Positions 1 to 14,100 of a DNA stretch of 64,000 nt are shown piece by piece (within the stretch, counting starts at the first letter, position 1; each line of letters opens with the position of its first letter). A model generated the notes under the pieces. It was not told the DNA's origin. It did not search any database and saw only the letters and a program-made list of their open reading frames with translations. The DNA is from Chionis minor. Taxonomy: Eukaryota > Chordata > Aves > Charadriiformes > Chionididae. Position numbers and translations under genes: made by a program. The stretch covers positions 81,118 to 145,117 of the forward strand of contig VZSF01007028.1 in assembly GCA_013398295.1 (NCBI GenBank). The letters run 5' to 3'.

Positions 1-3000
1 TGTCTCAGATTTATTTCCCAAGATCAGAGAACAGCCTGTTGATTATGGCATCCTGGAAGAAGCCATTCGCCAATCCTGCATCAAAGAGAATCTGAAGGAT
101 GTTGATGGTGAGGGGAAAGGCTGTCTGTCCACCAGTTCCCTCTGGGCCTGGGCTTTTAGTCCAGTGCTCTACCCTAGGAAAGAGGCAGCTGGTCCCAGAC
201 CCACTCCGCATCATCTTCCTCTACAGGTTTTGTGACTAAGTGCCTCCAGCTCTATGAAACCACGGTGGTTCGTCATGGCCTTATGCTAGTGGGGCCAACA
301 GGCTCTGGGAAGACAAAGGTATGGTCGAGGCACTGCAGCAAACTGTCACCTACCTAGTAATGCAGAGGGTTAAGCTTCACGGGAGACTCGCACTCTGTCA
401 TTTCCCGCTTCTCTCACATAGAAGCCAGGGGACCAAGATGCTGCCTTTTAGTATTGATTTATAGCCACGGGGAAGTATATTAGTAGCTCACTCTTTTGAG
501 CTGGGAGATTAGACTGAAGTTTATTAGCTCTGCTGCAAATTTCTGAGGCTGAGACATACTTTGACATCTTGAGGTGCCTCAGGCCTCTTGCACGGGCAAT
601 CTAACTCCCTCCCCCTGCGTCTGGGGTGGTTTATTTCTGTGAATACGGACAGGCATCTCCTTACTTACGGTACTGTCCTTCACTACATCTCCTCTCTCAC
701 TGCCCTTAGAATGCAGTTGCTGTGAGAGCAAGTGGCCTTGTCGTTATGGAGCCGTGGCAGTTAACTCTTGCTGTCCTGCTTTTGCAGAGTTATGAAGTCC
801 TGGCAGCCGCAATGACGTCACTGAAAGGTCAGCCTGCAGCCAGTGGTGGGAATTACGAAGCAGTCAGTTACTTTGTACTGAATCCTAAATCCATCACAAT
901 GGGCCAGCTTTATGGAGAGTTCAACTTGCTAACGCATGAGTGGTAAAGTACAAAACCTGCTTTCCTTCCTTCCAGATGGGAAATGTTTTTTTTCTGGTCT
1001 TGAGCGTCTTCTCTTCAAGGCTGAGAACTATTTAGGGTAGTGGCATAAAACCAGAAGCGATCAAGTCCTTATCCTCACCGAGCTACAATGGCCAGTCACG
1101 GCGATTTAAACTGACATCTTTTATTGTGCACTTGGCCCGGCTGCCAGCACATGCCCAGACAGTTACTGCAGCTCAGCTGGCAGCATTAACTGTGTAACAA
1201 GGAATAATTCAATTGCTTTGGAGCACATGCCCCTGCTCTAAGATACAGCAGCTTAAAAACATTTGCTTTGCTTCTAAAGAGAAGTGACCTCTCTGCTGCG
1301 CACTTGAATTGTTCTGTATAAATACACTGGTGGCCTTGAATGATGAGGGATGACTTTCAGACATAAAGGGGCATTTCATTCCCGTTACCGGGGCTCCTGC
1401 TTGCTTGCATGGTTTGGAAGCGAGAACCAATAGCCCATTTGCCCTCTTGACAGCCAAGTCCTACTGCTTACGTTTCCGTACGTGACCTGAGGTTGACTTT
1501 GCAGCTCGCTTTATTCCGAAGCTAAGGTGTGAGAAGCAGTGTGAATCTTCCTGTGGCCCTGTCACCCACCACTTGCTTAGGGACAAAGCTAAAGACTCTG
1601 TTCTGTAAAACCAGGGAAATGAAATATGAAACTAACAGCCTGTAGGAGAAGTGCAAGCAAGTAAACAGTACTGACACTGAGACCCAGAGCTTCCCAACCT
1701 GGGCTCTGGTGCATCTTTACTGAAGGACGTTTTATTGGATATTCCAGTTAAGCTTGACAGTTTATTTATGATGTGACTCTACCCAAGGGCAGCCCACAGG
1801 CACATCAACATTACAAAAAGAAACATACAGCAGTCATGTAAAATGTATTTACAGAGAAATCCATCTGTGTTAATCAGCTGAGCTTTAGAACAGACTGTTT
1901 TCCCTTGATCTGGGTAACAATACCCTGGAATTCGCTAGCACCGTAACAATAACAAATAACTATTTAATAATGGGAGTAGTGTCCAAGGCCTGGACAGAAA
2001 TTGCACTCCAGGTTTCCGTGTACAGATTAAGTTCTTGCTGTCAACAGCCAGCACTGATTCTGTGTCTGTTCACCAGCTCCAGCACCACCTGGGTTCACAG
2101 GCAGCTGGGGATGGGGAACTTCAGTTTTAAAGATGGTAGAGTCATGTTCTTTAGCCTGGATTCATCCCCCTAACCTATAGTTGCCCAGCTGAAGCATCTG
2201 AGTCGGCAGAGTAGCTGTCCTGAGTCTCCCTTTACACTTGGCGGAAAAAGCGGCACCTCCAGAGAGCAGATAACCCACCTATGACTTGAACTGGGTGCCA
2301 GCAAGGCCTCTTTGCTTTTCACTGAGGACAGAGAATTTAAAGGGAAGCTTGGCACTTTATAATTAGAGAACATGAAGTCCAGATCCTAATGCCTAAAGAA
2401 ATTGTTTCATGTTGCCACTCTGGCTGAGAGGTATGTCTCGGTGCTCATCCACAAGTGAGGCACGGGTAACCTTGGGCACTTGAACCAGGGTAAGATTCTG
2501 GCTCTGTTGCCTTATGTGGTGCAAGCTTTGCCAACGATTTCAGCAAAATCAGAGTGGGCCAAGCCCTGTCTTCCTCCCATCTTTCAGGACAGATGGGATC
2601 CTTTCCTCGCTCATCCGGCGGGGAGCTGCAGCCACTGACAGCGGCAAGAAATGGTACATGTTTGATGGGCCGGTTGATGCTTTGTGGATTGAGAACATGA
2701 ACACGGTGCTAGATGACAATAAGAAGCTGTGTCTCAGCTCAGGGGAAATCATCAAGCTGACAGAGGTAACTCATCCCTCCTGCTTTTGCTGCTTGTTGTC
2801 TGTTTTCCTTCCTCCCTCTTGGAACAGGCTTGCCTTTTACTTTCTACTTGATGTCTGTTATGAACTTCTATGGAAATTGGTGTCTCGGTAGCAGCCCTGT
2901 GTTGGCCAGACCTCTGCTGTGCTGCACCAACACAACAAACAGAGGGCTCCTGCAACAAAGGGAAATACTTCAGCCTTGCCAAACTATGCTGGAAGACATA

Positions 3001-5189
3001 TCAGAAGTCACCAAGTCCTTATCCTTCTTTCTCTCCTTTTGCAATTTCCAGAGCATGACCATGATGTTTGAAGTCCAGGATCTGGCTGTTGCTTCCCCTG
3101 CCACAGTCTCCCGCTGTGGCATGGTTTACCTGGAACCCAGCATCTTGGGGCTGGAGCCCTTCATCGAGTGCTGGCTGCAAAAAATCCCAGGAATCATGCA
3201 GCCCTTCTCACAGCAGCTAGCATCTCTCTTCAGGAGATTCCTCAAGGTGAGCTACCATGCTGTTCCACCCCTTCCATGGCTTGGAGCTTGTCAGCTCAGA
3301 TATCAACCAGCCCAGACTTGTCAAAGCCTGGATTAAAATGCCATTGTGGGAACACTTCACACTACCAGCATACAAACTGCCCTGTGAATTTCCTGAGTTT
3401 AATAGATTCACTGATCCTTACAGAGGTTTCTTAGTGATTATAGTTTGGTTTATTTCCTTTTAAAATTATCTTCTGGACAAAATCATCCATTGCTTACAGT
3501 GGAGTTACTCCAGGGAGAAGGTTGTAAGAACAAGTCTTGTTATTTCTGCTCTTCTCCTGAGCCACTATTTTAATGAATAACCCAGAGCTGCAAAGGAAAG
3601 GTCTGAAGGGAGCAAACTATTTAACAGCAGTGATGGCACAAGATGCACACCACTGTTGCACAGAACCAAAAGGCAGGCCCAGAGGTTTCTTGTGGGTAAG
3701 ACTGAAGCAAGCGGTTTTACTTACTTTTCTCCAGGCAAAAACGGTGGTACTCGGAACGCAGTGGGAAACCGCAGCATTCTCAGTCATACCCTCTCTGCTA
3801 AATGTAACCTGCAGGGAGGCAAGGAGAACCCTAAGAGGTAAAAGCAAAGTCAAGTCTGTTGGATGGTGACACTGAGCTGTTCCTGCCTCTCCTTACAGGA
3901 GGCCATCGGTTTTGTCCGGAGGTTTGTGAAGGAGATAATCGCCTCAACAGACAGTAATCTCACAAGGAGCCTCCTTATGCTCTTGGAATGTTTGTTTCAG
4001 CCTTTCATTCCCATTGAGGTAGGATTTTGCTGCTATCATTTGTGTGCGCCTGTAACTCTTAAGGGCACCGAGTCATGCAGAGGGGGAGTCACTGGAGAAT
4101 AAAGTGTTGGTGCAGAAAGATCATGCTGTAGCTCATCTACGTGGCAGAAGGCAATACAACATCCAGCAAAGCACAGGTAAACCTGGAAGGATTTTGCTTT
4201 GCCCACTGAAAGAGCAAAAGGTAAACTCCATGCCTACCAAGCTGGAGGGAAGATCTTCACTTTTATTTATAGCAGAGGGAATTGGAGAAGGAATGGAAAG
4301 CAGAAATCAGAGCTAAGCAGCAATGTACTTCAGACTGCCGGTCCTTTGAGAATTAGTAGAACGCTGGACAATTTTCAAATTAAAACCCAAAGACTAAATT
4401 CTGCTCCCAGCTCCTGTTGAGTGACATTAGTTCAGGAACAGGAGTCTCTCAAGTACACCAGTGAAACGACGAGTTTTAATCCCCAGAATACATTAACAAG
4501 GCCTGTGGAAAACTAGCTGGAAAAGCTACGTAGAAGCTGAATAGAATTATGAGCACATTAAGAAGAGTCTGGGTTTTGTGTATCCTAACCATGCCTGAGG
4601 AGAATTTTACTTCTGCTCTTCTCTGTTTCTCAGGGAATTAAGATGATTCCCCAGGAGAAAGCAGCTCGTATCAGAGAGCTGATTGAACCGTGGTTTATAT
4701 TTGCCTTGACCTGGAGTGTGGGCGCTACTGGAGATTCCCAAGGTCGCATGGCCTTCAGTGCGTGGCTGAGGGAGAAGATGGCAAAGGAAAAGGTGAGTAA
4801 AGGAAAAGCAGATCCTCTCTCATTATAGAGGAATGGGTAATGAGGAACGGGAGTCAGAGCTTCTTGAAAGTCTGGAGGCTTTGAATGGGCTTCCCCTTGG
4901 GATCTGATATGCCACACTTGTCTCAAACTTGAAGGGACCCCTGGACCGGGAAGATCTGGGAGAGAGACCTGCCCTTCCTGTCCTGGGCAGCATCCCATTA
5001 CTAAAGTCTTCCTTGCAGTAGTGCAGATGCTGCTGTGAATTCAGCTGAGGGACAGCCGGCTTTACCCCATCTTTATTCCTACAGATCCAGTTACTTTTCC
5101 CAGAAGAAGGGCTGGTTTATGACTATAAACTCTGTGATGCTGGGCTTAGCAGTGCTGAAGATGATCTGGATGAGGAGGTCATTAGGGAG
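1..5189 (+). CDS. DNAH1: DNAH1 exons 1-8 of window: AAA2 module
   Basis: Coding exons at <1-107, 227-318, 788-942, 2588-2765, 3052-3246, 3899-4018, 4634-4792 and 5085-5189. The first reads [16 protein letters not shown], the segment that precedes AAA2 in this family. The second ends in the AAA2 Walker A motif GPTGSGKT, a site that binds nucleotide with a structural or regulatory role in dyneins. Exon 4 carries [19 protein letters not shown] and exon 5 carries [16 protein letters not shown], both hallmark AAA2 blocks. Exon 7 has [18 protein letters not shown]. Donors and acceptors are all GT-AG. The intron of 1.6 kb (943-2587) shows nothing else I recognise. Confidence 0.95.
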
Positions 5190-8100
5190 GTAAAATATTT
5201 CACTTTCAACTCCAAGCTGGGAAATTTCAGGGGAGGGACCAGGAAGCAAAACAGTCCTGCCAGATTTGGTAGGATTTTCTCATCAAGAGCAAATAAGAAA
5301 GGCCTGTAGGAACCCAGTGAGAATGTTTAAAGTGAAATGAAGCTTTTCATTAAAGGAAGAAGACAGTTTCTTGTCCTCAGGCTTGTAAAGCAGATCTTTT
5401 GAATCTGAGCCAAGGACTGGTCAATTCAGACCTGAGTGCCTCTGCCAGTGCTCAGAAAAGTGAGAGGGCTCTACAAGTGTGACGGCCGGAGGAGGACAGA
5501 GAGAAACTCAGATGGAAAGGTCTGTCTGTGTTAGAAAGCAGAGCACAACAGCAGAAGGGCTGTGTGCAGCAGAGTCTGGAGGGAGGAGCAAGGCAGACAA
5601 ATATGCCATGTTTTTCACAGGAGACAGTAGGGCATAGAAGGCCCATCTAACTGACAGTCACCAGCCCCTAGGCTGAAAGAAAAAAAGGAAAAAAAAAAAA
5701 GAAGAAAGAAAAATGCTTTCCCATCCTGAAATCAGAGCAAAGTAAAGAGCCCTACATGAGCGTCAGATGCTTAGCAGAAGATGCCAGTGTTAGCACTATG
5801 GGAAGACCCCATGGGGTGGTCAGGAATGAGCATTTTCTCAGTGTTCTCCAGCACATCCCTGATAAAAACCTCTATCTCACTTGTATAGTGGCCTCTGGGA
5901 GGTTAGTCTGTGACCTGATTCTAACAAAAGTCATCCATGTCTTGTACAAGTACAAAACCTCTGAGTGCCACACAGGCAATGGCACCAAACATGAAGATAG
6001 GATCCTGGCCGAGCCCTCTTTGGCCCTCTGCTATGGGAGCACTTACAGGGTAGGTCAGTTTAGGACAGAATTCCTGTTCTTGCAAATACCGTGAGTGCTC
6101 CGTCACCCTTTGATCTCAGTTTTCAGAACAGAGAGCAAGTACGCTGTTGCTGGGGCAATGATCTCTAACTCTTGGGCTACCTCCCTGCTGAAGGAAATGA
6201 GTCAGGCACTCACAGTGTCAGAATCTGAGCTGCTACACAAGGAGCCGTGACAGGGAAAACACGGCAGAAATAGTTTTCCTATTACGCTCGGAGCTAGATG
6301 CAGCTGCCCCCACTAACACGCCTGTACCTTTCAGGTGCGCTGGGAGAAGTGGCTGGACTCTACAGCAAAATTCACTATGGTTCCTGACACCAACTTCTGT
6401 GACATTATTGTGCCCACAATGAACACAGTCCGAATGGCCCATCTGCTGGAGCTGTTGCTCACCAACCGTAAGCCAGTACGTGCCCAGCTTTGCCTTTCGG
6501 TTCTTGATTCCGCGTTCTTCTCATCGACAGGGGCACTTTTTCCTCTCACAGTGCAGTCAGAAGCTAACAGCTACCTGATACTTTAAGATTATTTCCCTCT
6601 CCCATGGATTTGTATTTCTCTGCTTAACAAGAGTTCTCCATTCAGTCCCCGGGCACCACGCCAGTGCCCCAAAGGAATATCAACACTCAGCTGTTCAATA
6701 AAGATGCAGCAATTGCGAGATAGCTCATCACCATCCCTCTTTACCTGTTTCCTGCGGTTCTATTTCCTCCTTCCCTGGTTGGATTCCTTCCACACCCAGA
6801 GATCTGCTGAACAGCTGTCCTTCCTGAAGAAGCGAGCCTTCTGTCCTGTCCCAGCCTTTGAATGCCTAAGTGAGCAGTAACCTGCGTTTCCTCCAGCAAA
6901 CGTCAGAGAGCTGGGAAACAGACTGTATGCCTATGGTTGTGCCACATTGCTGTTTGTGCTTCTAGGTTCTCTGCGTTGGTCCCACTGGCACTGGGAAGAC
7001 TCTCACAATTACGGACAAGCTTTTGAAGAATTTGCCTCTCAAATACATCACCCACTTCCTGATGTTTTCGGCACGCACCTCTGCTAATCAAACCCAGGAT
7101 ATCATTGATAGCAAACTGGATAAGAGGCAAGTTTCACTTCTGTGTTTGCAAAGGCAGTATCCCTGAGCTCAGTGTTTCTATCAACTTGGCTGTTTAGTTT
7201 CATCCCAAGACCTGATGGGGCTCCAAGCACCTACAGCTGTGGATAACTAATAGGACATACAGCAAATCTGAGCTAGGATTGTGAGAGCCAGTAATAATTT
7301 GACACAATGGCAAGAAAGCGAGAAGGATTAGGGAAGGTCTGTAAAAGTCGCTCCAAGTCTAGTTATTCCACGTTTCACAGCACAGGTGTTTGCAGACCCT
7401 AGTGGGGGATCTTAATAGAAACTGGTGAGGGGAGAAAACATGGCTGCTAACACCCAATCCCACTCCCCGCGGTCAACAGCTTCCCTTTTGCCTCTGTGGT
7501 CAGCTACTGGTTTAAAGTTTCCAAGAGATTCATGAGCTCAAGCTTTGCTTTTATTTGCACCCAATATTCATTGACATATTGCATAAATAGACAAAATTTC
7601 ACTCGTGTTTGGAAGAAGCCAGTGCATCAAATATTGCTCCAGATCTTTTCCGTGCAAAGGCCCACATAAAAGGGTATGTGGAGTGTACGTGTAAGGATAG
7701 CTGAAACTGTTGACCCAGGAAACCTCTGGAGAAAAAGCTGCTTTTGGATCAAGTTAGGAGTACGTTTGCAGTAGGAGTTGTCCTGTGTCCTTACATGGCT
7801 TCTGTCCTTACAGGCGGAAGGGTGTGTTCGGGCCTCCGGTTGGGCGATACTTCATATTTTTTATTGATGATTTGAACATGCCCATGCTGGAGAAATATGG
7901 TGCTCAGCCACCCATCGAGCTGCTGCGGCAGTGGATGGACCACCAGGGCTGGTACGACAGGAAGCAGATCGGTATGACCTAGGTCCTTTGCCCAGTACTC
8001 TTGGCAAAGTTTGGCCTGTTGATAGATACTCGTAGCTGCTGTGGAGATTTGTGGAGAGGGTTTTTAACTACAACTTAGCAGTCATTCCTGATTTTTCACT

Positions 8101-11100
8101 CTTCAAGGTACTTTTAAGAAGCTGGTTGATATTAATTTTGTCTGTGCCATGGGACCTCCTGGAGGGGGAAGGAATGCTGTCACTCCACGCCTCACTCGCC
8201 ACTTCAACTACCTCTCCTTCACGGAAATGGAGGACAGCAGCAAGAAGACTGTCTTCTCCACCATCCTTGGCAGCTGGATGGGTAAGTCCTGCAAGGTCAC
8301 CGCTACCTTCTCATGTTGCCAGTCAACTCAATGATAATGGAGGTAGAAAGGGGAGGAATATCGGATCGAAGCATTGGAAGCTGGAACTTGGATTAGTTGC
8401 TTGAAGATGTTTTTGAGAAAGCGTTGTCTGAATCTTAGCAAACAGCGAGCTCATACGCTGTCTAGTCTTAGGGCCAAACTCTGCTGGTGTAATTCAGCAA
8501 ACTTCAGCTTTGGCTCTTGCAGTTTCTTTAGGTATCCCATAGCCTGGGCCTTTCCAAGAGGATTTTGTTTGTGAGAGATGATAGAGTTATCCTTCACCTC
8601 AGCAAGTAAAATTTTAACTCAGGTTTTCTGTCTTTTTCTAGCTGGACTCCTCGGAGAAAGAAGTTACGGAGATCCCGTGCGTAAGTAAGAGCAAGAAAGA
8701 TGAGAGAGAGAAAGAGACTGTGAACAGAACAAGCTGATGGGCACAGCATGGCATAGCTTACCTGTGCTTTCAGCAGACAGACACTTGCCCAGACAACAGC
8801 CTTCTGTGGCAGCAGAGCCTTCTGTTACTCTCCATCTGCTGCAGCCTGTGGACAGCTGAGCAGGGAGGATCTAAGCATGGCGCTACAGCCACCCAGAAAA
8901 AAAGGGTTCATTTGGAGTTAAATGAGTCCTCTTATATTTGACAGGGTGGGAATTTAGGATCATCTTTGCAAATGTGCCCTCATCTGTAAATCTGCCAGTA
9001 GGAAGGGAGTGAGAATAGTGGGCTATGAGAAAAGCAAAGCAGAGCTTTCTTCTGAGTGCTTGCAATATTCACAAGCATCAGTACTTGACTATGAGCTCAG
9101 GGGCACACTGAAGCATCTAGCTGTGATTTAAAAAGAATTTAAAGAATTTTGGAGATAATGCAAAAAAGTGCAAAATTCTAGGGTGTCACAGGGCTCTACT
9201 TCCCCAGGAGCGTTTGCAATGAACTTGATTGGGACTAAAAAAAAAAAAATAAATTTATGCTCTAAAACTGGCAGCTGTGCTTAAATCTTGACAGACTATT
9301 GCATAAGAAATTATTCCTCAGTGGCTCTGCATTTGCTGAGCTCAATGAATTGGAAGGCGGTTTAGAGAAGAGGGCACTCACACCTTCTAGCTTAAAAGTA
9401 GCTGGAACTCCACTGAGGGAGTACAAGGAGGGAGAAGGAAAACGTGTCTGTGAGTATTTCGGGTAGGCACCAATTACCTGCCTGGCAGTGTCTCCTCTCT
9501 CCGTGGGGTGCGTGAACTCCTAACGCCACAGAAATATTGCCATGCATTCTTCCCTCCCCAAATCTGATTCCCTTTGGTTGGGAAACTCATTGGCAAACTG
9601 TCCACTGCAGTGAGCAGGTGCTTGGTCAGGTCCCCGCATGGTCTCTGCACAGGAAAGCAGAAGAAAAGTGTGTTCCTGGCCAAGCCCTGTGTTGTGGTTT
9701 TTCACCAGCCGGTAACAAAGAACCACGCGATCGTTCGCTCACTCCCCCGCCAGTGCTGTGATGGGGGGAAAACTGGAAGAAAGAGGCAAAACTCATGGGT
9801 TGAGAGAAAGGTAGTTTAACATGAACACACCCGGCTGTGTCCCATCCCAGCTCCTTGTGAAAATTAACCTTATCCCCACCAGAACCAGGACGTCCTAGCG
9901 ACACCTCTGCCACTCAGTGCCACCTATCTGCACTGCTAGGACCTTCTCAACCCAGACTTGCTATCTCAGCATCCCTCTCCACCTTCTTCTGTCTCTGCAG
10001 CAGGAGCACTTGCAGTCAAAGACTTGAACGAGCCCTTGGTTGATGCCACTATCTGCTTGTATTTGACCATCACATCCCAGCTGCTGCCCACACCAGCGAA
10101 GTCACATTACACCTTCAACCTGAGAGACCTCTCCAAGGTGTTCCAGGGCATACTCATGGCTGAACCCAGCAAGATCGAGGTGAGTTCTCCCCTCAGCACA
10201 GCCGCGCCACCCAGGGGAAGACCAGGAATGTTCCATTTAAGGTCTTATTGTCAGGCCTACAAAGAGGCCTCAATTTCTTACTGAAGCTGCATTTTGGTAC
10301 TGTTCAATGAAGGTGGTGGTTGTCCCTTTGCCTATATTGCCTAGTAGCAGTAGTAAACAGACCCCCCCTGCCACCCCAGCCCATCCTTGGTGTGGAAGCA
10401 GGTGAGTGGCCACAGGGAGTCAGTAGGACGCAGCCTGGCTGTTCAGGGCTGGATGGAGCAGCAGGGGACCACGCAGGGTCAGGGGTGCTGTCCTGTTACC
10501 AGCTTGTAACGTTGGAGGCTTCTGCCCCTTCAGCTCTCCTGAGGGCTTTGCTCTGGCTCCAGCCTAGCCAGTAGAGATTGACTTATCACAGGAAGTGCTT
10601 GGGACCCTGGTCCTGTGCTGCATCTGAATAAAAGGATCTTTCCAAAAAATGCAAGAGCTTCTGAAAACAGTAAAAACTAAATCAAACGGGGGGAAAGATA
10701 AGGGCAAACAACATAAAATTTAAATCTCTCAAAGAAAGCCTGACATATGGACAAATAAAGGGGGGGCTAGCTGAAGCTGTAATGAGCTCTCTGCAAAGCA
10801 GCTGTTTTGACAGGAGTTGTGTTTTAGAGGAGAAGGGAATGCAGCTTCCTCCGCCCAGTTCTTTCTCCATTCCAGCTGCCTTCTAGCAGGAGTGGATCTG
10901 GCCACATGCCGGGCAGGAGCCAGCTTTCCCGACAGTGAGGTTCTTAATGCTTGTTTGCTTCTCTTGTTGGGGGTGTTTTGCTGGAATTTCCTCCCAGAGC
11001 AAACTGCACCTGCTGAGACTGTGGTACCATGAGAGCTGCCGGGTCTTCTGTGATCGCCTAGTCAGCAAGGAGGACCGGACCTGGTTTGACAACCTGATGA

Positions 11101-14100
11101 AGAGGATGATGGAGGAGTTAGGCACCACTTTTGAGGAGGTCATCCCCTCCCAGCCAGTTCTGTTTGGGGACTTCATGGAGCCAGGTGCCAATATCAAACT
11201 GTACCAAGCAATCGACAGCCAGGAAAGGGTAAGGACTGTGGGAATCATGATGTTGTGAATATGTCCGCATCTTCCAAGTCTTCTGCAAACAAAAGAAAAC
11301 AGTCAATAGTAACCGTGGGGCTGCTTGAATTGAAGGTGTCTGGAATCACAAACCCTCCCAGGGCTCTCATGTGAAATCCTATCCCAGATATGGATAGTGG
11401 CTGCGTTTGGTGCGATGGGAAGATGAGGTGGAATGAGCTGATCCACCTGGAACATTGCATTGTTGTCCTGGGGGCAGCCTGCTATGCCAAATCTCCCAAA
11501 TGCACTTGGGAATGGAAAATGAAATTTGCTGGAGAGAAATGGCAAGTTGCCCCTAAACAATACTACTTTTGCCATTAAAGACTTCACAATTGACCTTTAC
11601 AAGTAATTAATGTTACTGCCAGATTCTCTGTTGGAGAAGACACTGCAAGTACTTTGGTAGTGATAATTAAGCAAAGGCAATGAGCAGTGCTTTTTGCACT
11701 CATCAGAAACAGATGATTATCCTGTCGTCTCTCCTCTTGTGATAGCTGTGTGGCAAGGACTAGTAATTAACTGAGCTTTCCAATCTCTTTTGCAAAGTAG
11801 GTAGGCCTGTCCCCCACCGAGGTGAGCACAGCTGAGACAGCCAGGCTTACCAAGCTGCTGCACAGTCCACTGATGCCCAAGACTTTGGCATCTAGGCAGG
11901 GATCTCGGCACTGTATGAATTCCAACTCATGTTGCTTGCCCAGGCTCACAGTGAGATCGATGAGTGGATGGGACCAAATCCCAGGTGTCTTCATGCTTCA
12001 TCTTCTGCTCTGGCCTGAGGGTGATGTTGAAAAGAGCTCTGGAAAGGGCAGGAGAGACTGCTCCTGCAGCTATTCCGTGCGATGGCTGGACCAGGACCAG
12101 GAGAGGAGTGCGCTTCTCTACTCATCTACAGCCAGTGGGGATTTCTTCCAGCACCTGCCCTTTCCAGACAGGATCCTAACCCCAGGCAGTGGTCAGCTGT
12201 AGAGTGAGGAAGCTCTCCCAGAGGGAGGCCCTGGAACAGTATGGGTCAGGCAGCCATAAGCTATTTTATTTTGAACCGCTGTTTCTCCAGGGAAACGGCA
12301 CTGTTGGCAACAGCAGACCTTAGTCACTTGCCGGAGTTAGCTTAAGGTCACTGTTCAGCAGCTGCTGCCACCACCGCTAGCTAAATTCACCCAGTCCAAT
12401 GGCAGTTCCTATAGGAGCATGGAGCAAGGAGAACCATCACCTCCCCACAAGCAGCTCCTAGGGAGCAACCGAGAGAGGCGACTGCTCCCAGACCTGCTGA
12501 GCACCAGGCTCTGCCTTCCCAGGGGCTTGGCAGCGCTTACAGCCAGCCACCCACCCCCTCACGTTTGCTTTCCTCTGGTAGTCACAATTGACTCTTTCTG
12601 CCCGCAGCTGAAGGTTGTGATTGAGGATTACCTGGAGGAGTACAATCAAATCAACACCCCAGAGTTGAAGCTTGTGCTTTTCATGGATGTGATACAGCAT
12701 ATCTGCCGAATCAGCCGGATACTGCGGCAGGCTCCAGGGAATGCTCTTCTCCTGGGTGTTGGGGGAAGTGGGAGACAGTCTCTCACCAGACTGGCATCTC
12801 ACATGTAAGTAATGTGCTCCTATGCACAAACTGTGGAGCAGCTCCATCGGGGCTGCCTCCAGGGAACCTCTTTTCCTGCCCTTCCTGCTACTGGTTACAC
12901 ATTTTTCTGGTTGCTGACTCTTCAGATATAACACTCAAGAGCTAGGGCTCAGTTAACGTGCACATTGGCACTAGAAGAACTGGACTCTTTGCCTGCTGGT
13001 AGGCTGGGTTACTGCTGCGGCCGTGCGGCAAATGAGCAAATGCAGCATGGTCCATGTCAGCTCACTGGCCTGCGCAGCACTTGGCATGGCAGGGGGAGAG
13101 GCAGGGGCTTCTTCCTGGCATCTGGAAAACAAAGGCAGGAGCTACTAGTGATCAAGTAGGACTGGTGAGTCCTAGGAACCAAGAGGCCTCAAGGGGAAAC
13201 TTGAAGAGCCAGGGAACTAGGGTGAGGAAGAAAGTTCTTCCAGCTCTGAATACAGGGTGTGATCTGTGGTTAGCAGGTGCACCAGCCTCTGAGGGCAGCA
13301 TCACAAAAAAATCCACATTGAGTTGCTCCCCCTGCACTCTGAGGCACTGGGCCCAAGAAGCGATGTGACTCTGTTAGCTCATGGAGTTGTAATTCTCCCA
13401 GTTTCTAGCTAGCTCAGGTATCTCTGCTTTGAGTAAAATAGGCTCTTGGGTTGGTGGCTGGACATGCACAAGGACACCATGTGCTAGGACTCATTGCAAG
13501 AAAACAACTTGCTCGAGTCCTGTCCCCTCAAGTCCACAACATATATGCAGGATTGGCAAAAGAGGAGATTTTAATTTGATGTAACTCCACAGGCTTCTCT
13601 TTCCTTTAGGGCAGATTATGAGTGTTTCCAGATTGAGCTGTCGAAAAATTATGGCATGACTGAATGGCGAGATGATGTGAGGAAGATCATGATGAAGGCA
13701 GGCCTTCAAAGCCTTCCCAAGACGTTCCTATTTGTAGACACACAGGTACAGGAGTACTGGCATGGTGGACTCCATCACAAAAGGAGTCAGAAGTGCATCT
13801 CTTAGCTCAATAAATCCCCCTAAAGAGGATTGAAGAGTTTGATACAAACCAGGCACAATTTTTATATCTTAAGTAGTCCACCTTCATCATCTTATAAAAA
13901 AGATTGTTCTGTGGATCAAGCAAGCCTCTTTCAGCTCCATCCGAGGGTTTGATGGGATCAAAGACTTTTAGACCCAGCTGCCTGAAGCTAAGCACTGATA
14001 CTAGAAGTGCTAAGTAACATAATTCTCTTTCTTTTTAAAGATACCAGTAGATTTAGGACTTTATGCCTGCTGGTTCCACAAGGTAATGGTGGCTTGTCAC

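Noticed and set aside
9474..9913. Overlapping ORFs around the LTR remnant
   Set aside because: None resembles gag, pol or env; they arise from LTR and flanking intron sequence.
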